64,000 bases of DNA from Aurelia coerulea (GCA_039566865.1 CM076960.1:3100001-3164000), one strand, 5' to 3'. Numbered from the stretch's first letter, positions 1 to 27,814 are shown. The notes: a model not told the origin generated them from the letters alone. Made by a program: numbers and translations.

Positions 1-106
1 TAAATTTGATTTGGCAAAAAAACGATGTTTAAACTGGACCTCAAAGTCCCCAGCGACATTAAAATCAGCTTTCTTGAACACACAATAGCTAAAAAAATAC
101 ACTTAC

Positions 107-15908
<15,802 letters not shown>

Positions 15909-16419
15909 CTAAAAAGAAATTCAAATATCAGTTTAAAAAATTTGCTCAACCTTGGAATGTTCAAACATAAAAACATGCACAAATATCAAGTGATACCTCT
16001 TCCAAATGATCATATAACATATGAACTTCTTTATTCCAAAATTGATCCCCGGAGCTTCTCATTGTATTTCTTAGGTCAGCCTTCAGAAAACTTGATCAAT
16101 GTTGCTCATTACTTGGGAACCAGTCTGCATTCTTTGTAGTGTGCGGGGAAGATCTTCCCCGCGCCACTTTGATGACTGATTCCAGCCGCACCCGCGCCAT
16201 AACTCTGTAAAAGGGCCACCTTTGGCATTGTTTATACAATTTGATTGTACCATTAACATTCAGATGCGCCAGAATTTACTTCAAAATGAGCTTCCCTGCG
16301 CCAAAATCAAAGAATGCAATCTGGCTTGGGAAGACCCTGATGAATTGACAAAAACTTACAGAAAATCATCATTTGGGAGTTTGGTCATAGATTCACGCTG
16401 GAGCCATATTTAATGGCAT

Positions 16420-16965
16420 CACGCTGGAGCCATATTTAATGCAACATAACAAACGAAAGCTAAGGGTGATTACAAGTAAACTTCGACTCAGCGACCATTG
16501 TCTTGCGATTGAGACAGGCCGTAGACAATCCCCAAAAATTAATAGGGAAGATCGGGTCTGTCAAATTTGTAATGAGGAATTCATTGAAGATGAAAAACAC
16601 TTTCTACTTAAATGTGAACAATATTCAGTGATTAGAGATGCATTTCTGAATCAAATTTTTGAAAGTTATCCAAGTACGAAACAACTTACCCCTGATGATT
16701 TGCTTCAATTCATGTACTTATGTGAGGATCAAGAAACAATCAACAATCTCCTCAAATTCACTGGACAAATTACTGATATCCGAGAAAAAACATTACACAC
16801 TTTAAATATCCCCAAGTCTCTGTAGAACGCATATATGTATATAATTCATGTTGTTGTTATTTAGGTGTAGTAAGTTAGTTGCTACTTTTCTTTATCTTTT
16901 TATGTTGTGTTATATTGTAGCCGTATAGTTTAAAAGCTATTGTGCTAAATGAATGAAAAAAAAGA
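16420..16965 (+). mobile_element. LINE C-terminal ORF fragment and 3' tail
   Basis: ORF 16439-16825 encodes KLRLSDHCLAIETGR, then a zinc-knuckle-like CQICNEEFIEDEKHFLLKC, then the stop. This is the usual end of one group of non-LTR reverse transcriptases. An A-rich end follows near 16965. The upstream RT domains are absent. Confidence 0.75.
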
Positions 16966-17216
16966 TTCAATCATATCACTCTTTGAAATCATGATGATGG
17001 TGAGCTTTTTCAAGATGCACCTGGTATCTACTGTAACACGCACCTGGCAAATGAATGTTTTTTGGAACATGCTTTGCATTTTGATCCAAAATTTCCTGAC
17101 ACAGATTGAAGTGTGGCTTATAATTGGGAGCATCTCAAGATGGTTTTTATGGATCTGTGCAAATCCGTCAAGAAAGCATGCCAAACCATTGCCAACTCAT
17201 ACGCCAACTCCCAAGT

Positions 17217-18428
17217 GGGGGGGGGGGGGTTACTTGGTCTACGAAAATACGGGGAAGTGCAGCTGGAAAATCTGAAAAGACACCCTGTTCCGGAGAAAAA
17301 ATCCCCGAAAATGATACCCTGTCCCAGAGTAAAATCTTAAAAACAATACCCAGTTCTTGAGTTTCTTCATATACAGGGTGTCCCGAAAAACATGTGCGCT
17401 GTTTGAGTGGCTTCTACGGAGCAGCCATAAATCCAATTGTTCTGTTTTTAAGATTCTTGACAGAAGAGACTTAAAATTAAAGATTGACACCAAGTTTGAG
17501 TAAATCCGATCACTAGTTGCTGATTTATGGAGCAAGAAAGCCAAAATTATTGGCTGCCTCAAAACCAGAGGATTTCATTATTTTCCATTGCGTTAACATC
17601 AATGAAAATGATTGAAAAAAACATACCTAGCCCTGTTTTCTGATGTTCATAAATGAGACAAATAGTCATACAGTACATTGAATTTTGTGACAACCAAGAA
17701 TATTGGACATATCTAGGGTTGCTAGGAATGGAAATGTGCAACACAAGTGCTTCAGGCCAAGAATTGCGTCCATCAGATATTTTGCTTCTCAAAAGTGATA
17801 AAGTTGTTTTAAACCAACAAAACTGCGTTCAGCATGCTGCTTGGTCAATATTCTTGAAGAATATGGTCATTGATTACTTCCAACTACGTCTCCTGGCATA
17901 ACTGTAAAGTTTAAGTTAATTTAATGCTAAAATTCAAGTTATAAGGTTAAGTACGGAGACAAAATCCTCTGGTTTTGAAGCAACCAGTGATTGTGACTTT
18001 CTTTCTCAATAAATCAGCAACCACTTGTCAGATTTATAAAAACTTGGTGCCAAATTCTAAGTTGAAATTTCTTCTATTCACAAATCTAAAAAACAGGAAA
18101 TTTACATTTATGGCTCCTCCACAATAGCCGTTCAAACGGCACACATGTTTTTTGGGACACCCTGTAGAATTGTAGGCTGCCCCAGAAATTTGATAGAAAT
18201 CTATCAGAAAACGCAGAAATGTTGCCTTCCAAATGATTTGAATCACACTCACGGAGTGAAAATGGCTTACAACAACGTTACAGAGTCAATTATAGAAAAT
18301 TTGGACCCTGTCATGGAGCCGACTATGCAAAAGTGATACCCTGTCCCGGAGTAGGAATCCTGAAAATGATACCCTGTGCAGCGGCACATCCCCGTATGGA
18401 AAAATATATGAGTACCCCCCTCCCCGGA
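17217..18428. mobile_element. Poly-G-ended element interrupted by family B
   Basis: Left end G12 TTACTTGGTCTACG and CCTGTTCCGGAGAAAA pairs with the right end GGAGTAGGAATCCTG..TGAGTACCCCCCTCCCC. A complete family B element (17374-18164) sits inside. Confidence 0.6.
17374..18164. mobile_element. Family B MITE, intact
   Basis: 791 bp, TA on both sides. Ends CAGGGTGTCCCGAAAAACAT and the inverse of CAGGGTGTCCCAAAAAACAT. The arms share AAACCAGAGGATTT and TTATTGAGAAAG-type blocks. The ORFs within are arm sequence. Confidence 0.85.
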
Positions 18429-18429
18429 C

Positions 18430-18660
18430 GCCAACTATGCCATATCTTCTGGGCGTTTCAAGCAGCACATTGACAAGAAGGAGAAACGAACTAGGATTGG
18501 CTGAAGGAGAAAGTTTCTCTGGGATTGATGAAAACAAGCTTCAGATACTTATGCGAGAGATCATGACCTCAAACCCTAACATAGGACAGAGGAGAATGCA
18601 GGAGGCTTTGAGAGGATGAGGCATCAGAGTGCAGCAGCAAAGAGTTCATCAGTGGAAGCC
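18430..18660 (+). pseudogene. DDE-integrase-type transposase, N-terminal remnant
   Basis: Reads LGVSSSTLTRRRNELGL (helix-turn-helix), then LMREIMTSNPNIGQRRMQEAL, a stop (TGA), then GIRVQQQRVHQWK in the same frame. This order is that of the integrase-core transposase-like proteins common in fish and cnidarian genomes. The catalytic domain is missing and the frame is broken. Confidence 0.65.
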
Positions 18661-18837
18661 AAGGAAGCCAAAATTCTCCGCCCTTCTGTTGCTAATTCTG
18701 CGATACGGCTGACAGCTTGCCGCACATCTTCACTGGACATCGTTGATGTGGGTGCTGCATTGACAGATTTGCTCAGATTGTGAATATGAGTAGGCCGTCA
18801 CCTCACGTGGTCCACAGCCCTTGATTTTCCTGCCAAC

Positions 18838-19065
18838 GCGCAATGCATCATGTCATGCAGAAATGCATCATATCATGCAGAAATGCATCATATCCTGCAG
18901 AAATGCATCACGTAATTGTCATACAAAATAAAAACACCACACCAAATGCCATATGTCATCAACAATTTGAAAGGGTATGAATACCAGGGGGTCATGTCAT
19001 ACGAAATAAAAACACCACACAAAATGTCATATGTCATCCAGAATGTGAAAGGCATAAGAAAAACC
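18838..19065 (+). repeat. Two adjacent short tandem repeats
   Basis: About four copies of a 20-bp unit (AAATGCATCATATCATGCAG) at 18838-18910, then two copies of a roughly 90-bp unit starting CATACAAAATAAAAACACC at about 18920 and 19000. Confidence 0.7.
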
Positions 19066-19924
19066 ATATTTCATCTGAAAGTGAAAGAAAGACCAGAAAA
19101 ATGCTTAATTGTCAAATAAATTCATCAATCTCCATACAAAAAGTAGTATTGTAATAAAGACGCAAACGACGCTCCATACAAAACCACAAGTGCACTTTGA
19201 TCCCAAATGACCATTTACTTGATAAACGGACCATATCCATTCACTTCACTGTACATTAGGTCAGTATTAGGTCTCAACTCAAAGAAAATCTTTCCATCCA
19301 GGTCCAGGCCTAGCCCTAACAACTCCCCTTGATTATAGTTACAATATGCATGATTATCAGAAGGTCGTGTTTTCTGATGCAATTTTGTAGGGCTATTTGA
19401 AGGAACATCTATAAATTAGCGCTTTTAGGGGGCGGTGATAAGAGGGCCTAAATACAATCATTCTTGTGCGGTGTTTAAATTCCAGTCTCAACTCTCAACC
19501 AGAGCGCCTAAATTTGGAGCGTAAGGACCAAGCAGTCTTACCCTTTATCTTCTCCATCTTTGCAAAGCTTTTGAGATTTTATTCCATGTATTTTTTGCAG
19601 CCAAGAACCTTCACTGATGCTTCGCTTCGTTCCCCTAAACACCAAACATAAAACTGCCAAACACCACAGCTTTGGATTCGAAAAGAAGGCGTCAGATGTT
19701 TACAGATGTACAAGGTTGGAATGATCACGTGATAAAACCATAGGGAAACAAAGTAGTCCGGTCTGCCAGTGTTTGCCAGCACCATAGAAATATGGCCAGC
19801 ACAATAATCAATCGTGCAAAATATGATACCGATACCAGCATGAAACTTGGTAGATGCCCCCAAATGCTATTTTTAGACGGGTGCACTTGGTCCCAGTCAG
19901 GGAGCACCGAAGTCAATGTTCGAT

Positions 19925-21175
19925 TTTTTTTCGCTCCATCTTTAGCTAGGTAGTTGATCTGCAACTTTGCAAAGTCTGATTGAAAAAGCTAGGCAAGATA
20001 TCCTGTAATCGAATTCTATGTTTCTGTACACTTTTGGACAGTGAAAGGGAGAAACCTTGGTCAACAGATTACCAGGCTATGAAGCACGCTTGCAAAAGCT
20101 CAGGCTTGAAACAACTTTCAGAAATGATTCCATTGGCAAACAAATGAACGTCATCTGTTGGGAATCCATAAGCGTACGGGAAGAAAAAATCTAGGGGGGC
20201 GGCCCGACACAAAGTCCATTGTTTACCAACATTTTTGCCCGACTGAGGGCAGATTTTTGCCCGATTGGGGCTGATTTTCAACGATTTTTCCAACATTGGG
20301 GGGGCTGCCGCCCCCCCGGCCCCCCCGCCCCGTACGCTTATGGGGAATACCATATCCAAGTCCCAATAGACATCCTTAGTGCGTTCCTAAAAGTATCATT
20401 TGCATCTATTGATTAAAAGTTACTGACTGTTACCAGCATAACAACTTCACAAAGCCATGCTTTGGGTGTCTTTCGAGACTTTCAGGAGCTTTCATGAAAT
20501 ATCATTTTCTTGAAGATTCCAAATGATGTCTCTACCAGAAATCGTTAGAAATTGCTTCCAATTTTGAGATATGATAGCAGTGAAAGATTTTCGGTTATTG
20601 CTCAGGTCAGTATGCATAATCGCTGAAATTCTTATCTGTATATCTCATTTGTAGCGATTTCTATAGATATTTCAACGAAGGTCAATATTCTTCGACCGGA
20701 AAATGAACGCAGCTCCGGCCCCAACAAGCTATGTGCCTAAACATGTAAACAACTCTGGACGGACATCCCCACAACTGATTTATTAAAAAAAATTGCAAAT
20801 AACTGAAGTATTTTAGCATCCATTTCAGTTTTAGTGAGGGTACTAGAAAATTTACCTCAAACGACCAATTTTGTCTCCAGGGGCTAGAAAGCGGTGATCT
20901 CATTGGCTGACAAGCATGAAATTGGATGATTTCCGCATGCTCTGGCAACCAGTAAGGATTTGAGCCTTATCTTAATGATATGTATTGAAAAGTAAACTTT
21001 TTGCAAAAGAGTTCAACTCCTTCTGCATGAACTAATCAGTTGATCCCCTTCGATGTCGAAAAGTAAACAGAAATATAAAATTCGATTACAGGAAATCTAG
21101 CCAAACTTTTTCAATCAGACTTTGCAAAGTTGCAAATCAACTACCTAGCTAAAGGTGGAGCGAAAAAAAATTTAA
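19925..21175. repeat. Large inverted repeat
   Basis: CTAGGTAGTTGATCTGCAAC with flanking TTTGCAAAGTCTGATTG near 19945-19985 is repeated inverted at 21110-21155, with further matches (TCGAATTTTAT, AAGCTAGGCAAGATATCC). A transposon with 100-bp arms and a 1 kb centre is likely. The centre contains the GC-rich element 20163-20345. Confidence 0.6.
20163..20345. mobile_element. GC-rich MITE with CCATAAGCGTACGGG ends
   Basis: Left CCATAAGCGTACGGG, right CCCGTACGCTTATGG, a perfect inverted pair. The interior GGGGGGCTGCCGCCCCCC is very GC-rich. A related element is at 32390-32585. Confidence 0.75.
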
Positions 21176-21759
21176 CATTTTTCGAGCAGTTTTGGAGATA
21201 AATCGACTTTTCTGAAATCAACAAAGAAATTGAACTAGGATTTGCGAAGCCAGCGTTGACGGAAACATAGAGATTTATGCATCTTTCAATTGTCCAGACT
21301 ATACTGAACAACATCCTTTTTACTGCTATTCGATAGGCCGAATGATACTGGAGAAATTAATTTTTTTCTGAGGACAGTGGTTTTGTGAAACGGCATCTCG
21401 CTGTTCACTGGAGCGGAAAGCAGAGTTACCTTAAACAATTTTTGCCTTCCAGTGATTCAAGGGGCGTGATCTCCATTTTTTCCGGGGGCCAGCCCCGGGG
21501 CCCCCGGGCCCCCATTACCCTCTCTCTTCGATTCGCTTCACCTCGAGTCGCAGCATTCCACTGCCCCCCTGCTGAAAATTTCCTGCGTACAGCCTTGAAC
21601 ATAGTCTCAGTCACAGAAAAAATACAGTTTATCTTCGTTTGCCTAAATCAGCAGCTTAGATGAGTATAGAAGCTTTTTTGATGAAAAATAACAACGGTAG
21701 CTATCAAACTAATAGAAACAAAGCAGGAGTTTATCAGTCCAGTCAATCTCTACTGACTC

Positions 21760-24248
21760 CTACCTCCTCCTGTAGGATCTTCTCCTCATGGGGTATGGGG
21801 CCGCCTTTGCGTCTTTCTTGCGGTATCTTCTCCTCATAGGGTATGGGGCCGCCTTTGCGTCTTTCTTGCGGTATCTTCTCCTCATAGGGTATGGGGTCGC
21901 CTTTGCGTCTTTCTTGCGGTATCTTCTCCTCATAGGGTATGGGGCCGCCTTTGCGTCTTTCTTGCGGTATCTTCTCCTCATAGGGTATGGGGCCGCCTTT
22001 GCGTCTTTCTTGCGGTATCTTCTCCTCATAGGGTATGGGGCCGCCTTTGCGTCTTTCTTGCGGTATCTTCTCCTCATAGGGTATGGGGCCGCCTTTGCGT
22101 CTTTCTTGCGGTATCTTCTCCTCATAGGGTATGGGGCCGCCTTTGCGTCTTTCTTGCGGTATCTTCTCCTCATAGGGTATGGGGCCGCCTTTGCGTCTTT
22201 CTTGCGGTATCTTCTCCTCATAGGGTATGGGGCCGCCTTTGCGTCTTTCTTGCGGTATCTTCTCCTCATAGGGTATGGGGCCGCCTTTGCGTCTTTCTGG
22301 CTATCTGGTGAATCCTCTATTTCTTCTAGATCTTCGTCCTCCGCCTCTTCTACTTCACTTGGCTCCTCCTCAGTGAAAGTCTCTTCTGCAAATATGACAT
22401 AAAGCGTTAGTTAGAAGCTGACCTTGACGAATTGTAAGCAAAAACAAAGGAATTCATTCATTTTTCATTCATTTTCATTTAATCCATATTTAAAGTTGGC
22501 ATTTACAATAGTAACTAATAAGAGCATACTAATTCAAACCAACTATTTACAAAAAAATATACTTCATACAAAAAATTATCGGCATATTTTGCAGGTGCAT
22601 TTATCGCCAGCCCAGTCTTTGATCCTCTTTTTAAAAGCAAAAAGTGTTGGCTCATTTTTAACACTATCATCAAGGGTGTTCCAGAGGAAACTGCCTCTTA
22701 AGGACAGTGATTCTTGCCCATAGCCCTGTGTCTTTATTTGTGGCAGTTTGGAAAGATTTTGCATCCTTAGATCATAAGCTACATGCTTCTTTTCATGAAA
22801 CTCCCATACAAGCGATGGGTTAAGATGATTCATGGACTTGTAGATTTCTGTCATCAACTTCTGCAAGTTTCTAACATGTATACAACAGCTGCCACTTCGA
22901 GTGAGCAATGTTTCAAAGGGACATTCGTATTTTTTATAGAGGATCCGAAGAGCACGTTTGTGTGTGCGGTCAATCTCTTTGTATGCACCTTTGTTGCAGA
23001 ATAGCCATAGGCCTATCAAAGGGCAATAATTGAAATTCGATAAGATAACCGCGTTGCAAATTGTTAATGCCTGCTCTCTAGAAAGATATGCATAAAGTCT
23101 AGAAAAGGCACTGATTTTCTTGTTAACTTTAGAACATAGCATTTTAACGGGTAGATTGTAGATTCGAGAACGACGCATATTTCGTTTGACCTCATCCTAC
23201 CCAGGGGCGTAGCCAAGGAGGGGGGTGCAGGGGGTGCTGCACCCCTCCAACATTCAGTTCGTCAGCAAATTGATAATGTCTGTCGGCAAATCAAAACGAT
23301 TTCCTTGGTACTGGTACTATCAAGTGTCTGTCGGCGAATATAGTTTGCAAATCTTTAAAAAGGTTGGTGTAAAATTCAGTGACCGATTTCGTTGAACTGA
23401 ATGACTGAATGATGTTGGGAGAGGCATTCTAAGCCAAAGTAGAATGCACATTCTCAAAATTTTCCTGGTGGCTTTGCCCCCAGACCCACTCATTTCAAGA
23501 TTCCATTTGTCTCAACTTGTACGTGCCTAGGTTATAGGGATCCGTATTTGCTACTGTTCATTTCAGCCATGCTAACGATGCTTACGATGCAAAATATAAT
23601 TAAAAAGGGTGTTTCCGTCATTTTCCGAGCGTCTGTAGGGCGTTAGCAAAAACCCGGAGGGAAATAAAACCAAATCCCGAAACCGCATTTTTGAACAAAA
23701 ATCTTCAACTCTCATCATTAATCCTCGATCAGTTGCAACGTTTTCGTTTTCACACTCTCTATACATCGTTTTGAGCATTTCAAAGCTGGTTTTTCGATCT
23801 CAATTAACAAAGCGGACTGAATGAATTTGCAATCGCGACAACATAGGAATTTAAAGATAGAACTCGAAACCAGAGGGCTAAACTTGGCCGAATCTGCAGT
23901 CCATGAAAGCCCAACGCCCCCCTCCAGTAAAACCCGCCTTTTAGAACAACAATTATTAACAACCCGGGGCTAAACTTCTGAAGGAAAACTGTGTAAACTT
24001 GTGAAAAACGCAATAAAACTGAATGGAAAGATATTTCAAGTCCCCTGGACTTCAAGTACTAGCTGCACAAAGCATGTAATTTAAATGATTTTCTTCAAGC
24101 AGTAACACGAGAAAATGTAGCAACCACATCTGAATGCAGAATGCAGATATACAGAAAGATACATCTAGAGTGAAAGAAAATATATCCTACCTCTGCATTG
24201 CACGATGCCAGAAAGACCAATCAGCAAAAGTAATGCAAGGACCTTCAT
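21760..24248 (-). CDS. Secreted repeat precursor: signal peptide, acidic propiece, 11 cationic repeats
   Basis: Two exons, 24248-24191 and 22385-21760. Exon 1 ends one base into a codon (GT donor after it) and exon 2 begins with the other two bases after a TTTGCAG acceptor, giving a 227-residue protein ending at TAG. Residues 1-18 (MKVLALLLLIGLSGIVQC) are a clear signal peptide. Residues 19-49 are strongly acidic (17 Asp/Glu, one Arg). Residues 50-227 are ten copies of KDAKAAPYPMRRRYRK plus a last variant copy ending RRRSYRRR. Each full unit has seven basic residues against one Asp. KK and RRR sites flank a DAKAAPYPM segment, so proprotein convertases could release about ten short peptides. 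There is no Gly before the basic sites, so C-terminal amidation is not expected. No Cys follows the signal peptide. I do not recognise the family. A cationic antimicrobial precursor with acid-neutralising propiece, a non-amidated neuropeptide precursor and a structural matrix protein are all possible. The intron holds a LINE tail and other repeats. Confidence 0.82.
21782..22300 (-). repeat. 48-bp coding tandem repeat (11 copies)
   Basis: The 48-base unit containing GGTATGGGGCCGCCTTTGCG (plus strand) is repeated head to tail and encodes the 16-residue cationic unit of the precursor gene. Copies are almost identical at synonymous positions as well. One copy, near 21896, has T for C and changes Ala to Thr. 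The left-most copy differs (CATGGGGTA instead of CATAGGGTA) and runs into the stop. The array is also open on the plus strand, which is a by-product of the repeat. Confidence 0.97.
22400..23205 (-). mobile_element. LINE (CR1-like) RT C-terminal fragment
   Basis: ORF 23178-22576 encodes KMLCSKVNKKISAFSRL, NFNYCPLIGLWLFC, HKRALRILYKKYECPFE, then SLRGSFLWNTL and the end CTCKICR. These are the thumb and connection blocks of CR1-type reverse transcriptases. An ATTC-type repeat tail lies near 22440-22490. It is in the intron of the secreted precursor gene, on the same strand. Confidence 0.85.
23201..23500. repeat. GGGGCGTAGCC element and family L fragment
   Basis: CAGGGGCGTAGCCAAGGAG with a G/C-rich start looks like a hAT-type terminus. 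At 23345-23420, AAATCTTTAAAAAGGTTGG matches the family L end. CTAAGCCAAAGTAGAA..TTTTCCTGG also occurs near 38680. Confidence 0.45.
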
Positions 24249-24387
24249 TTTGCAAACAGCTGTTCAGACGCCTAGAACTGGAAGTTCAAAATATCAATCA
24301 TACTGGCAAAACTTGAGAACGGCAAAAAAAAGTTGACGGTATCAAGCTCCTTTCGATCTCCAAGACAATAGACTTGCTCCAAGTCCC

Positions 24388-24708
24388 CGGGGGGGGGGTA
24401 CTTAGTATATTTGTCCGACGGGGATGTGCCGTTTTTAAGGGTATCGTTTTCACCAATTTTTTCTAGCACAGGGTATCAAAATGAGGCAATTTTTCTAGAG
24501 CAGGTTGTCAAAACATGTTAAAGGGGAATATTCTGCTAGATCGGGTCATTTTTCGGTCAAATTTTATGTTTTTGAGTATACTTTTCGCCAATTTTTTCTA
24601 GAACAGGTTATCATTTTGAGCGAAAAATTCTGGAGCAGGGTAAAAAAAATTGTTTTCGTGGGCACACCCCCGTACAAATTTAAGTCAAGTACCCCCCCCG
24701 GGTCCAAG
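24388..24708. mobile_element. Poly-G-ended repeat, copy 2
   Basis: CCCCGGGGGGGGGTACTTAG at the left pairs with CAAGTACCCCCCCCGGG at the right. Internal TTTTTCTAGAGCAGGTTGTC repeats match 15340-15640. Confidence 0.75.
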
Positions 24709-25594
24709 TCTATCTCTTCCGTCCGTCTACTGCTCCCTTTACAGCAGTTCCTGAATCCGCCATTTTCTGGATCTGCCATTCGAACAATCCACCCAGAGAG
24801 CTCTGGGTGGGATGTTGGAATGGCGGAACGAGGAAATGGCGGATCCAGGATCTGCCGTAAAGGGAACGGTAGAAGGGTGGAAGAGATAGACTTGGGGCAA
24901 GTCTACCAAGACAACAGGGCTGCATTTTTTGAAGATGAATCTGCTTTGTTTAATGAGAGTAAAAACTTTTCATTTTCATCACTTTCAAGCCTTTACTAGA
25001 CGCCGTTTTCAAATTGTGACGGTAAGAGTATCGTTTTAAAATTCCACCATTTTGAAATTCGGCTAGCACAATTTGTGCCATTTTTGCTAGAACGGGAGGT
25101 GTCTATCTGTAACGATTTGTTCTGTTTTCAAATTCTGTCGGCATGACACAATTTTCGTTAGAACGGGAGATTTCTGCCCCTCACAATTTTGTTCTAGTTT
25201 CAAATTTTACCGTTAATTTCTGGGCGCAGTCTTAAGATATGCTTCTAGCCACTGCCTGCAAAACTATCTGAAATTTACCAACAGCGCGTCAGTGTACAAA
25301 GCACTTTATTATCTCCACTGTGTAAAACATTTGGAAATGTAAATGGCGCTGAAATGCTATAGGATGTAATTCTTGTACATGTACCAAATTCTATCAGTGC
25401 CATGCTGTGAAAATTACACCTCAACCAACTGACTGGAGTGACAGTGTACCAACTGTTCTGTATCCCCAAGGGGGGAAAAGTGAAGTAACCATCTCTGTTC
25501 TGAAAAAAATGAAACTAACTTTATACACAGAACTTCACTTGGAGATCAACAAGACAGTTACTTACCTTTTTTCTCTTTTGACGCTCTTGTTGGG

Positions 25595-26315
25595 GAGATG
25601 AGATCGGGTTTGTTCGCGGAAAATAAATGTCCCCCCGTGCTTACAGTAGATACGCATGCGTATTAGTAATTTTAACATCGATACGTTGCAGCCCCCGTCT
25701 ATTATCCACAACAAACCATTACGACTGTTGAATTGTAATGTCGTAACGGCAGATTGGCGAAGCGGTAACCTGGAGCTCCTCACACGCCGGCAACCCGAGT
25801 TCGAATCCTCATAAGAGTAGCTTCTTTTTTAATAATTTTTTTCTTCACGTCCCTGCTTGTTCTGCTAGTGCAATCTGGTATGAACATCATATTTTGAGCA
25901 AGCAACGGGCTTTAAACCAAAACCAACCCAACCAACCCCACGTTTAGGCTAATTGGATAAGAGCAAAGAGGCATCGCACCACTAGGACCGACAGGTATTT
26001 GTCTCACGACGACACAAGCACTCTACAGCAAACTGTGTCGAGTTGTGCGCTGTTGTTTCCCTGCTTACCCATGATAACAACGAGTGAAGATTGCCGTGAA
26101 GTGTCGGAGTGTCCTAATTTTGCGGGAAACTCTCCGTAATTTTTATTTTCCTTGTTATTCCTTGTTAGAACTCTAGTAGTAATTCAAAACCTAACTGTAA
26201 TACGCATGCGCATCTACCGCAAGAAACAGATAGCTCTGTGAACAAACCACTTACGCTTTTGTTCTACACAATAGAATCGAGACCTCGTCTCCCCAACAAG
26301 CTCTGCTTCCAGGAG
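25595..26315. mobile_element. Inverted-repeat element with tRNA-like insert
   Basis: Outer arms GAGATGAGATCGGGTTTGTT / ACAAACC..CGAGACCTCGTCTCC, and inner arms GTAGATACGCATGCGTATT / AATACGCATGCGCATCTAC. Between them 25744-25812 is tRNA-like (GGCGAAGCGGTAACC A box; GAGTTCGAATCC B box), probably an inserted SINE head. Confidence 0.65.
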
Positions 26316-26730
26316 ACAAGGCTTCTGCGAGAAAACTGGCCAATGGCCCTCCTTTTATAGGATTTCCATGTTGCTATATTATAACCCTGCTTGAGACCCA
26401 TTGTTGCAATAATTAGATCAAGGAACCGGGGGGAGGGGGTACTTAGTATATTGCTCCATTCGTTGCAACATAAATAAGTAACACCAGTTGTCCTCTATTA
26501 GTTTATAAACTATTCCTTTAGCCAACTGTAAATGAATGTTTATTATTTCTAGAGGTAGGCACAGAATGGAAACAAAGTCGATCTATCACGAACGATATGA
26601 TAAATCAGATTATCAGAACAGGAATACTTCGACGTATCATACATAAACCTATTTTTCAATTCAGCGTTTCCTACAGCCCGTGCAAGAGGGCTCGCAACAG
26701 GATTACTTTAAAATAGCTATCATTAAAACC

Positions 26731-27335
26731 AGGACTTATTGGCAATGAATAAAAAGAATGAATTAATAATAGAATAATAACTCCATATATATCCTCTATC
26801 AATCCCCCGTAGAGGATACATATACATTGCCAATAAATCCTGGTTTCCCTGTGCAGGCCAAAGATGCGCAGTCCGTAGTCTGTTCCGTAAAGTCTGTGCG
26901 CAGGCTAGACCAAAGAGGATTACTCCAGAAATAGTTATCATTAAGACCATAGACTAAAAATAGTTATCATTAAAAATCAAGATTTATTGGCAATGAATAA
27001 AAGAATAAATTAATAGTAGAATAATAACTCCATATATATCCTCTATCAATCCCCCGCAGAGGATACATATACATTGCCAATAAATCCTGGTTTCCCTGTG
27101 CAGGCCAAAGATGCGCAGTCCGTAGTCTGTTCCGTAAAGTCTGTGCGCAGGCTAGGCCAAAGAGGATTACTCCAGAAATAGTTATCATTAAGACCATAGA
27201 CTAAAAATAGTTATCATTAAAAATCAAGATTTATTGGCAATGAATAAAAGAATGAATTAATAATAGAATAATAACTCCATATATATCCTCTATCAATCCC
27301 CCGTAGAGGATACATATACATTGCCAATAAATCCT
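26731..27335. repeat. Tandem repeat, about 247-bp unit, 2.5 copies
   Basis: TATTGGCAATGAATAAAA recurs at about 26738, 26985 and 27233, followed each time by CTCCATATATATCCTCTATC. The unit includes GATGCGCAGTCCGTAGTC in copies one and two; the third is cut short. Copies differ by a few bases. Confidence 0.85.
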
Positions 27336-27814
27336 GGTTTCCCTGTGCAACCTAAACAGGATTACTCTAAATATAATCAATGGAGTTAAAAGCAACTTAG
27401 CTAGGGGGACTGGGCTGGGTCAGTCTAAATATAACCTATTGTATTTGATGTTCTCGATCGATGAATACAATAGAAACATAAGTGGCGTCTAGCCGTTCTT
27501 TTGTGCTATGTTTAGATCATGTCGCTATACCATAGACGAGGGATTACAGCAAGTTACCCTAAAAAAATTATTTATACCTCCTTACCCTTTGACTACTCTT
27601 CGGTCCATTGTCCAGAACCTTCTTAGTGACCCATATAAATAAAAGGGGACTTTAAAGCCTATTTCACTAATCCTATTACTACATTACTACCCAGTGGGGG
27701 GGGGGGGGCAGAGTGCACGCGGCAAAGTTTATTTGATGCCATGTCATCAGTTCGAAAGAGGCTATCCGTAAAAGGGGAATGGAGAACAAGGGAACGGAGA
27801 AACAGGAATCTACT

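Noticed and set aside
17740..17793. Possible first IDH exon (reads RSKISDG in minus strand)
   Set aside because: It resembles the IDH1 start by chance: it has no ATG and no donor in the needed phase, and lies inside a family B MITE.
21782..22300. CRISPR-like array
   Set aside because: Repeats are directly adjacent with no unique spacers, they code for protein, and the DNA is animal nuclear.
21788..22402. 204-codon plus-strand frame rich in GYGAAFASFLRYLLLI repeats
   Set aside because: It is the antisense of the cationic repeat. The minus strand has a signal peptide, matching splice phase and a natural end; the plus frame has none of these.
25744..25812. Functional tRNA gene
   Set aside because: A and B boxes are present but no acceptor stem closes and it lies inside an inverted-repeat element; read as SINE-derived.
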